A model generated the notes under the pieces. The model worked only from the letters and a program-made list of their open reading frames with translations. It was not told the origin of the DNA and did no database searches. The translations under genes were made by a program, and so were the position numbers. Below are positions 55,268 through 64,000 of a stretch of DNA of 64,000 bases, piece after piece (within the stretch, counting starts at the first letter, position 1; each line of letters begins with the position of its first letter). The stretch comes from Isoperla grammatica (Eukaryota > Arthropoda > Insecta > Plecoptera > Perlodidae). Location of the stretch: positions 55,607,221-55,671,220 of the forward strand of contig OX246740.1 of the NCBI GenBank assembly GCA_945910005.1. The letters run 5' to 3'.

Positions 55268-56408
55268 GACCAGTTTCCTTAACAGCGCTGCGGCGAGTTT
55301 TGGAAGCTCGCATATGACATAGTTAACATTGAAGACATAGGCGAAAAACCACTTATCTCGCTCTAGCTACGAAAATAATTTTTTTAGCGGAAGACTTATT
55401 TGAAAGCGTTTATGGGAATTACAATTCTATGTATTTTGAAAGTATTACGAAAAATCTACATGCAGCAATGAGGGAGTTATTGATCGTAAATGATCTTCTT
55501 GCGTGTGGCTGCTGCGCGAATCTCGCCTCTAAGGCGTGACCTTCTGTCGTATACGCAGGCTGAGCCGTCGCTGGTGTGCGTAAGGTCTACTAGCGAGATT
55601 TGAGTGAGATGCACATTTCAAACGAACAAGCCGCGCCAAGAAACCGTTGTACAACTAGCAAATATGAAAATACAACCACGCTCATTGGATCTGACAGATC
55701 GGCGCGTCAAGTTGACTTAAATGTGCAATATTAGGTTCGGGATTTGTAAATCATATACAAAGGAAGTGTAATTATTTATTATTTTTAAACTTCTCACAAA
55801 CGTCTGGTAGGCTATGTATACAGCATTTGTTAAAAAATGAATTATACAAATAAGTGATAAACATATCGAGGCGGAATGTTAAATTCAGTGCTATATTACC
55901 AGTTTGTCATATTAAGAAATCAACCGTAAGAAAAAAATACACTTGCTTGGTGATGTACACTATTCGCCGATCTATCAGATCCAATGAGCGTGTTGATAGG
56001 TTCTATTTTCATATTTGCTAGTTGTACAACGGTTTCTTGGCGCGGCTTGTTCGTTTGAAATGTGCATCTCACTCAAATCTCGCTAGTAGACCTTACGCAC
56101 ACCAGCGACGGCTCAGCCTGCGTATACGACAGAAGGTCACGCCTTAGAGGCGAGATTCGCGCAGCAGCCACACGCAAGAAGATCATTTACGATCAATAAC
56201 TCCCTCATTGCTGCATGTAGATTTTTCGTAATACTTTCAAAATACGTAGAATTGTAATTCCCATAAACGCTTTCAAATAAGTCTCCCGCTAAAAAAATTA
56301 TTTTCGTAGCTAGAGCGAGATAAGTGGTTTTTCGCCTATGTCTTCAATGTTAACTATGTCATATGCGAGCTTCCAAAACTCGCCGCAGCGCTGTTAAGGA
56401 AACTGGTC
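55268..56408. mobile_element. 1.14-kb hairpin element, arms about 440 bp
   Basis: The left arm (55268-about 55706) starts GACCAGTTTCCTTAACAGCG. The right arm (about 55965-56408) is its inverse and differs at only a handful of positions. AATT flanks both ends (55264-55267, 56409-56412), which may be a 4-bp target duplication or part of the terminus. The arms are GC-richer than the AT-rich loop of about 260 bp, which has no ORF. Near-identity of the arms points to recent origin or to gene conversion between arms. A transcript would form a very long double-stranded RNA. Confidence 0.88.
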
Positions 56409-56412
56409 AATT

Positions 56413-59400
56413 AACTTTCAATGTAAATTGTCACAGTTTACGTTTCAATTTTTCTTAATCCCTTTGGGTGGTAAAAACAATGAAAAACAAATCATATTGT
56501 CTATTATTTTGTTTCTTGAGTAATTGAAAATTACATTTCTCAATTTAATTGAATAATAACATGTAGATAAATTGTATGGTTACTGATCTATGCAAGTAAT
56601 GGAACTACCAAATCATTGCTTACAAACAGCGTTGGGCGAGAGAATACCAAAGAGTGACGTGCGTCATTCATCCCTGCAATAAAAGGGTAATGTACTGTGC
56701 AAGTACATTTCCTAGGATATTTTATAAAACATGATTCACTGACTAGGGTCAGTGTGGACCTAACTAGAGAACTGTTGAATGATGTGAAGGCAGTTGTTAT
56801 TTTTCTTAACTAGGATTCAAACCCCAATTCAAAGTCACGAAGGCCAAGCCAATTAATGATGTATTGTAATGGGCCAGCCAGAACTTAAGCTACATCATTG
56901 ATAAGTGAGCAAAATGCTTTAAAAAAATCCTAAACATTATTATAGCGATTAGTGATTGTTAATAGCCAGGTACCGAGGGATTAACTGGCATTTCTAAACT
57001 AAGAACTGGTTTCACAAACCATACTTTCAATCATATTGATCAATACATCACTGCATTTATGTCTCTCAGAGTGTTTTATTCGAAGATGGAAACAGTATTA
57101 CTTGACCATATAACTTGAATATTATTACTTTCATTATTATTAATATACTTATCTTAAAATACGTTAGCCAATTGTTTGTAGTAGTGTGTTCAGGGGATGT
57201 GGGTCTAACTTGCCTATATATGAATGTCGGTCATCTAAAAGTATGACATGTTTGTGTAGCATTGGGGAGTATAATCCTGTGATATGGGGTTGGGAGGGAA
57301 AGTACCGTACCATGTGATGTCCACACTAACGTTCCTTATAATTATCGTAGAATAAACGTCGTTTTATAAAAGGTAGTTTTTATAGGGAAATGTTTGTGCA
57401 GTTTTATTTGACTCTCGGTCGAGAAAACGGTTACATTCCCGTGAGCTGCCAAATACGGACAATCTTGATGGCCCCTCTAGAAACAGTTTTAGCCAACACG
57501 TAACGGGCTTTTTATCATTTAAATTTTTAACACATTTTATTTATGAATGGGTGTTTTTTGAATTTGTGGAAAACTCCAGGCAGAGACAGTCGGGACACAA
57601 AATTCTGTTTATGGACTAACTCCCTAGAGAAAGTTGAATACTACATTTATAGTTAATATAGATCTCAATACTAAGTGGGAAGTACATAACACACAGTACA
57701 TTCAACTCCAAGATAGAATGCGAGACATGGCTTCAGTTCTGTTTCGAATAACCTCTTACGTGAAGACAAATAAACCGACACGCAAAGTGACTTTCAATAC
57801 ATATCGTATCCTGCATTTGGTCCGCATGAGGTAGAAACGGCATATTTACAACGGGGATGTCTTCATTCTGCATCTGCATTGCGCTTGTGTGTTCGTACTT
57901 TTCCATGCCACATTTAACGGTAGAATGTTTCAACCATGCGAATAACAGTTACATTGAACGTTAGTGAAGCAAGCTTTTTGGATACACGTCGTTAAATCAA
58001 ATTAATTGCATTGCCCATTGTTCTCAAAAAACAACACTAAAAATTGCTATTTTATAGGAGGCTATGAAAAACACTTGTATGAATGACAAATCTTATTGGC
58101 TCATATGATAAGGAAAAATAAATATATGGAAAATCTAACCTGATTTAGTATTCCTAGATTCGATAAGAACTAACACATTTTTCTTCGTCTCCCTTACGAG
58201 CACAAATAGCCCCCAATACACCCACCATCTAATCAAAATAGAAGTTTCAAAACTGTAATTCAATTAATAATTTAATAACTTGAATCCAATATACTGGTCT
58301 ATTGATTTTTATTTCCAAACGCCAATATTGAACATTTAACACTCATTACATAGTGGTAAAGTGATAATTTCTACTTTATACACCAATACATTTTTCATTA
58401 TTAAAAATTCACCCCTGTATTTAAACTTTTTACAATGAGTTTTGTTAAATCAAAGTTCGCACAGACCAATTGTCAAAACTTTTTTTATATTGCGAGAATT
58501 TTGGCTAGATTTGGATTTACGTAGATTCATTCGCTCATGGTCATAGTCAATTAACTTTCAAGATCACAACACAGTACTTTATTGTACATCGTTGTAACAT
58601 GGGCTTATAGTAACTACATTACTGGACCTACATCTAGTGGTAAATCAGTGCACAACTAAACTAGCCACAGAAATTGACTGTCGGTCACCATTTTTACACT
58701 TTGGCTACGGTGTCAGGTTGTTACATTGTTAATATATAGTACATAACTGCTCAGCAATAGGGGCTAAAATGGCAGTTAATTTCCAATACCGAGAATAATG
58801 AGAATCGCATACGTGCTCTTTAACGATGTTACAGGTTCATTATTATAAGTCCATGGTTGTAGTGTAGTAACGAATAATTGTGGGTAGACAACACATACCG
58901 TATACCACAGAGTTACAGATACAGTCTCATTTTGAACATGCTTCCAACTCATTACTCTCGGATTTACGCTAGTCGACTAGCCTCTAAATTGAAAATTTAG
59001 GTAGTGTACGATTTCGGTTCCTTTTATCTCGGTCATTAAATCCTGAACTGTCACGAAAAACTAGTTCTAAAATCGTAAACAAGGTGCAGGATTTCAGTCG
59101 CACGCATTCTACAGTCATATTATTTTCGTATTTAAACAGTTTGGCAAGACGGCTTCTCACTCCGCTTGTACATACATCCATTTTTATTTCATAGACATAA
59201 ATAACCATTACCTAACTCTTTATCCTTTATGGGTATTATAATAACATGATTCTCATGTTTTGAGAATTGCTCCCAATACCTGGACTAAACTATGTCCCAA
59301 TATATATCATACAGAATTGCAGTGTGTAAATTCAATTGTAATAAAACAACCCTTTTGATAAGGCTAGTGAAATAAATGACAGAATGGTTAGATTAGATCT

Positions 59401-60001
59401 TTGGTGTGAAGCTATCGCATTGCATATTTGTAGTTAGTTTGTATGGAATGCGGTAAATGTTTGCCTTTCGTTGTTGATTGGGTATACCACAGTTGAAGAC
59501 ATAGTGAGATGCTTCAATAGCAAGCATAGGCCTAGGTCTTGTAACGGAACAAGTTGTTTAAGAAGAAGGCAACTGCCTGTGGTGCATGACTTGTGTCCTA
59601 GAGACCCAAATTTAAATTTAGAATAATAATTAAGCAGGGATGTTTATATCTTCCCTTTCAGAGTTGCCTCTTGTAATCGAGAATAAAGTTTCGAGGATAG
59701 GTAAACAAAAATGCAGTTCTACCAATAAGCTATCTATTATAATTATCAACATGTCTTTGGAAGTGAATACTACCTAACAAAAACTTATGTAATTTGATCT
59801 AGCAAGTACCATAATGCAGAGAACGGTATCAAGTTCACTAGTTGATGGCAGAGTTGCATCGCATCAGAAATGTTAAACTAACCTTGCGATGGTAGTAAAT
59901 ATAATCCTTTAAAACTGCTGTTGTAACACATTAGCATCTTAAGTAAAGTATATTTGTAAATCTAAATATAAAATTGTGTCGTTAATTCAATATACCCTAC
60001 C
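56413..60001. other. Intergenic, no supported gene
   Basis: About 3.6 kb of AT-rich, apparently unique DNA. Open frames at 57634-57933 and 58984-59208 lack domains. One TAGGCCTA lies at about 59528. Confidence 0.5.
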
Positions 60002-60532
60002 ATGTTTTCCAAATTGCAACCCACTGTGGTGATTGGGTATTGCATGCAGCATCATCACATGTCCCAGATTGGTCGAGAGTCCATTGTTGATGGTGTTCCT
60101 CATGCAGCTGGGATGAAAAAAACAGGTTTTGGGGATCTGCATTGTTTAAAAACTAGTCTTTGTTACAAAATGGACTTTGCCATCCATACAGTAATTATGC
60201 AACATAAAGCCACTTTCATAGCAACACTTTCTGAACCGGCAGATCACATGAACCAATCAGAAAACTGGGCCGCTAAGCATGGCAAGTTTCTGATTGGTTC
60301 ACGTGAACTGTCTGTCCGGAAAAAACATGTTGCTATTAAAGCAGCTTTAGTCTTTCAATGTTGTCGATCTATGGATTGGTTTCTAACAGCTCTCCTCCCA
60401 TTGCAATACATACCCTGGATTATGTTGCAACATTCAAATGCTGGGCTACCTCTACTATTTCCCCCTCTATTTCTTCGTTCCTCACAATTTTTCAACTACA
60501 TGATCCCACCATTCCATTTAACTTTTCCATAA
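60002..60532 (+). other. 176-codon ORF overlapping an inverted repeat, doubtful
   Basis: One of the longer open frames in the window, but the protein has no recognisable domain. Its middle (about 60180-60375) is an imperfect foldback: ATAGCAACA and CACATGAACCAATCAGAAA on the left are inverted as TTTCTGATTGGTTCACGTG and TGTTGCTAT on the right. The open frame is most simply explained as repeat-derived chance. A lineage-specific gene is not excluded. Confidence 0.3.
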
Positions 60533-60642
60533 ACTTTTCCTGTTCGTTTGCTCTTTCAAGTACGTTATCATTTGCCAGTATAATAGATAGCTGCAACAAT
60601 ATCTACTTGCCCAAGTACAACTAGCCAATCCCAGAGGGTTGT

Positions 60643-60690
60643 ATCAGGTAAAGCTGGTGTGCACCCTAGCAAGAATTCCTGACAAATTAA
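60643..60690 (+). repeat. 3' end of the 42170-family SINE
   Basis: TCAGGTAAAGCTGGTGTGCA matches the 3' end of the minus-strand SINE at 42170-42210. The tRNA-like head is missing or too decayed to recognise. Confidence 0.6.
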
Positions 60691-62563
60691 TTCTATACCA
60701 GCAGCCTACTTAAATTCTTAAAAAAAACATTGAAAGTGACCAGGGACCAGTTTCTCGAGCGGGTACATGTCAACTTGCATGTGGAAAACGGTTTTAACTA
60801 CTTAGTACATATTAATTACTTGTTTTCCATACTTTTTGAGAATTTGATATTACAATTTGGTATGCCTTATTAATTTGGTACAGTTTTATATACAGGGTAT
60901 CGAAAACAAGGAATTAAAACAGTCATTCCCCATGCGAGTTGACTCGTATTCGCTCGAGAATTGCCCCCCACAGACATACAAATTAAATTCACATGCCAAA
61001 CTACGAAATTAATGTAGGCTAAGTTACTAGTGCATTTTATAGTTTAGTGTAGCCATAGCCTAGCCTACCTAAGCGCCTAATATACTACCTATGTGAACAT
61101 TTCGTCTAGTAAAAATTGTTAAAATGCATAAACAAAGTTTAGCTTATCATGTTAAATTTTTTATTATTTCACAAAAAGCCATGGAACAAGAATTTCATAA
61201 ATCCTTAAATATAAATGCCTAGAATCAATAATAAAGGCTGGTGAGATAGATTAAATTTACCAAATTGTGAAATGGTATAATATATATTACATTATTCACC
61301 TTGGTTTCTAGAAACAGAAACTACAAAATAGCAAACAAGTTAATAACAAGAACACTGGCATACAGTACAGCATAGGTATCAGGGAACGGTTAAAACAGTA
61401 ATTAACTTGATACATTTATCAGTGAATAAGATTCAACAAAAATAGATTTAAATACATCATTGGTATAATGATTTTGAAATTTTATTGGCAGGTATGTTTC
61501 AACACAACTGCATAACACATTCTAATTCACTTACAGTTATACTCGATTGTGGTTTTACCATATTCGTGTGTGTTTGCTTTTAAAGTTTACATTGAAACAA
61601 CAGAGTAACTCCATGAAGATAGCAGCTAGCAGATTCTTGTCAACAGCAGCTGGAAGCAAAACCATGAATCAACAACTCAATCCGAGACTAACAAATAACG
61701 CAAGTGGTATCAATTTACTGGAGTCAAAGGAAGCAAGGAAAAGAAGTACAGCCCATTATAGGTTTAATTCTCAAAAGTACATATGTAGTACTTTTCATTG
61801 GGGTTGAAAACCGGTTTGTGATTTCCGAGCGTAGGTTACACCATATGAACGAAACCTCAAAAGTCAAAGGAACTCATTACTAGAGGTACCTTCAAGTAGG
61901 CGATTATGGTCATTTCCCCCATAAAGGGTTAAGGCATAGCCTAATGCCAGCATAGGCTGAGCAATATATTCCAACCCCTTTTTCATTTTATTTGGTGACT
62001 TGTGGAGGGTGAACCTTAATTAAATGGTAGGCCTAGCTATTTGATACAGGCTAGTGTAGCTTCTCAAAATACAGGCCTCTGTTTGTGCCATTGAGTACAG
62101 GGGCACCACCACTAACAGTTGAATAGAAAGAGATAAACTTCAAAATGAACTACCTACGGGAGACGTATCGAATTAAGGACAAGTGCGCTGTGAGCACTCT
62201 CGCGGCTCGCCCAATCTTATTCAATCTGTATCACATTGCCAGTGAGTAATTCTAGCCTACCATGTCAATAAGTGCAAATCTTCTAAGAATGAGTTGTTAT
62301 AGCCAACTCGTACCTTTTCTCAATCAACTATGCCTAGGCCTATTATAGCAATAGGCCAAGGCATAAACACACACCTACGCCTTGCATTGTGACACTCATT
62401 GGTCCCCACTGAATGTTTTTAAAAAATGGCTAGCCTAGGCAAGAGGGGATGCTTGGGGACTAGGCCCTAGGCCTAGGCTTAGGGCTGGGACTAGGCCTAG
62501 GACTAGGGCCTAGGTTAAAGTTAACTGTATATTTACCTCTCCATGGAAGGGAAAAGCAGCGCG
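60691..62563. other. BTF3 3' flank and spacer
   Basis: AT-rich sequence. On the minus strand AATAAA (61987-61992) lies 572 nt past the BTF3 stop and is a possible polyadenylation signal; another lies at 61491-61496. TAGGCCTA octamers cluster at 62026 and 62335-62500. The open frame 61547-61807 (+) is unrecognised. Confidence 0.45.
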
Positions 62564-63106
62564 TTAATTAGCTTTTTTGTTGGTTTCTACTGATGCAGTC
62601 GCGTCATTTTCCTTAAGTTTTTCGTCTTTCTTTTCTGAAATGAGGACTGTAGGAACTTCCTCCTTGCTGGCCTCGTCAAAGTTTTCTATCAATTCGGGTA
62701 CTTCGTCGTCTTCATCAATTGTCGCTTTACCGACAGCACTGCTTGTCACACTCGATGCTAATCGTTTCAATTGCGTTAACCCGTCAGGGCCAAGCTGACT
62801 CAAAATGCCAGGCAACATCTCGGTGATCTGTTTATTTTCTCCGTGACCAGTAATGGCAAATGTGTTTGCAGCCAATGACGCCTGGGCTTTAGGATTGTTA
62901 AAATGAATTACCGTACCATCATCTTTGATCATGTTAACTTCCTCAATACCAGGGATAGTATTAACAGAGAGTTTCTTTAACGAGCTCTGAAGCTTTTTAT
63001 CATCGGTAGCCGCAGTAGCATGCACGACCTTCTTCTTTCTGCGCGGTGTTCCTTTCCCTCCAATGCGTACCTGAGCCTGGAGCTTCTTAAGCTTTTCTTG
63101 GTTCAT
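62564..63106 (-). CDS. BTF3: BTF3 / nascent polypeptide-associated complex beta subunit
   Basis: A 180-residue NAC-beta protein, the partner of NAC-alpha at the ribosomal exit tunnel, where the dimer shields nascent chains from wrong targeting to the ER. Seen: an N-terminal [20 protein letters not shown] with the basic ribosome-binding RRKKK at 22-26; a NAC domain at about 33-97 ([40 protein letters not shown]); then [12 protein letters not shown] and the acidic [13 protein letters not shown] at 135-147. The tail after residue 148 (Lys/Glu-rich) is longer than in the human protein as I recall it. The coding region is one uninterrupted frame, unlike the split vertebrate gene. The start matches the short human isoform. 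No lesions. Confidence 0.95.
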   Translation of the reverse strand: MNQEKLKKLQAQVRIGGKGTPRRKKKVVHATAATDDKKLQSSLKKLSVNTIPGIEEVNMIKDDGTVIHFNNPKAQASLAANTFAITGHGENKQITEMLPGILSQLGPDGLTQLKRLASSVTSSAVGKATIDEDDEVPELIENFDEASKEEVPTVLISEKKDEKLKENDATASVETNKKAN

Positions 63107-63183
63107 TCTTGATTAAAACTCGATGAGTATACTTCTACACTAGAGTACAACTAACCTTCTACGGACTCGTTGTACTTTTCAGT

Positions 63184-63340
63184 CTAAATATGTGTTATAT
63201 ACTGATAAATTCAACTAAACTTATTTAACAACACACGTGTTTTACCAGTACCCACCTTGAAGAAGATGGATGCCGGCCGATTGACGAATCGAACGAGCTT
63301 ATTTTGTCACGTGATACTTTACTGTGACGTCATATCCATA
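63184..63340 (-). promoter_or_regulatory. BTF3 promoter: CRE, E-box, possible 5'-UTR intron
   Basis: Upstream of BTF3 lie the palindromic CRE TGACGTCA (63325-63332) and the E-box TCACGTGA (63307-63314), 10 bp apart. Closer to the gene, minus-strand TTCAAG|GTGGGT (intron from 63255) and ATTTAG|ACTG (intron end 63184) could bound a 72-bp 5'-UTR intron, which is short and therefore uncertain. CREs and E-boxes are typical of growth-regulated translation genes. No TATA box is seen. Confidence 0.5.
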
Positions 63341-63608
63341 CCTACAAAGGAACTGAGAAAATAGTTACAAATAAGTACATAATATGACTTTAACCAATTT
63401 CATACTGTAAAATTATTTTTTTACTGGCATAATTTCAATAACACTTCTGTTTTAACAATACTTTAAATTATATTATATTTCTTTTGGTCTAGTATTTCGT
63501 TCATCCGCACACACAGGCTGTTATAGCGCTAGGAAACTTCACAGGCTGTGTGGATAAAGCCCCTTGGATCAATATTTAATATGGCGGGAAAACCAAACCA
63601 TTTGAGAG

Positions 63609-63675
63609 CAAGGTCCGCCGATCCCCTAGCGGAGGTTCGGTAAACGAGCCCTCGCCAGGGGATTTACGGACCTTG
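63609..63675. mobile_element. 67-bp hAT-like mini-MITE
   Basis: The ends CAAGGTCCG and CGGACCTTG are perfect inverses, with further pairing inside (ATCCCCT against AGGGGAT). The flanks TTTGAGAG (63601-63608) and CTTGAGAG (63676-63683) form an 8-bp duplication with one mismatch, as expected for hAT. Very short for a transposon, and almost wholly a hairpin. TCCCCTAGCGGAG also occurs near 7801. Confidence 0.65.
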
Positions 63676-63849
63676 CTTGAGAGAATGTTCGAGGCGATGG
63701 GAAAAAAACTCGTTTATCCCAAATCATTTTTATTTTTATGTCAACACATTACACAAAATTTGTAGAGATGTTAACACACATCGTGTTACTGGGCGACAAT
63801 CGATATAGAAATTCCATGAGATAACATTCCATTTGTCCTATCTGTTATC

Positions 63850-63986
63850 TGTTGCCATTGGGTAAATTTATAAAAGATCGTCTCTCATTGGCTGGGCTAA
63901 GAATTGTAGGGATAAGAGCTAACAAGTTGCTATGGTTTCAACTTTTGTTAAAGCTTTTAAATTTTACGAAGGTATGTAAATGCTAC
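63850..63986. repeat. Family D element, copy 2
   Basis: Matches 28530-28650: AAATTTATAAAAGATCGTC, CTCATTGGCTGGGCTAA, ATAAGAGCTAAC, TTTAAATTTTACGAAGGTAT and so on. The left end is not clear. Confidence 0.6.
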
Positions 63987-64000
63987 GATGCTACTGGGTC

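Overview
The window looks like nuclear DNA of an invertebrate animal. It is AT-rich, genes are few and widely spaced, one gene has GT..AG introns, and non-coding sequence is full of SINEs, LINE remnants and hairpin-type (foldback) DNA transposons. No bacterial or organellar features are seen. Repeated TAGGCCTA octamers in the right part remind me of echinoderm or other marine deuterostome genomes, but that is a weak impression and I do not name a species.

Four protein-coding genes are well supported. (1) 14377-15732 (+): a GC-rich rhodopsin-family GPCR of neuropeptide F/Y receptor type with a C-terminal PDZ-ligand motif. (2) 45808-47217 (-): an uninterrupted THUMPD3-type tRNA guanosine-N2 methyltransferase. 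(3) 51101-53095 (+): a five-exon CACUL1 (cullin-domain) gene whose exon phases join into one 256-residue frame. (4) 62564-63106 (-): an uninterrupted BTF3 (NAC-beta) gene with an E-box and a palindromic CRE upstream. The last three are housekeeping genes; no shared pathway links all four.

Layout. 1-14 kb: gene-poor, with CCAAT/CRE motifs, a foldback MITE and a tRNA-derived SINE. 14-16 kb: the GPCR. 16-32.6 kb: gene-poor, with several MITE families including a hAT element with a perfect 8-bp target duplication. 32.6-34 kb: a 5'-truncated non-LTR retrotransposon. 34-45 kb: gene-poor, with MITE, SINE and 95-105-bp tandem repeats. 45.8-53.1 kb: THUMPD3 and CACUL1, separated by a 0.7-kb hAT foldback, two LINE remnants and two abutting foldback elements. 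53.9-56.4 kb: a 1.2-kb hAT element, then a 1.14-kb hairpin with arms of about 440 bp. 56.4-64 kb: mostly unique AT-rich DNA, then BTF3 and a 67-bp hAT-like element.

The most unusual window-scale signal is a two-compartment distribution of two palindromic octamers. By eye I count about 26 TAGGCCTA, all right of position 36,755, and 11 TGACGTCA, ten of them left of 35,700. Repeat families shared by both halves argue that this is one genome and not a chimeric join. All counts and alignments were done by eye.
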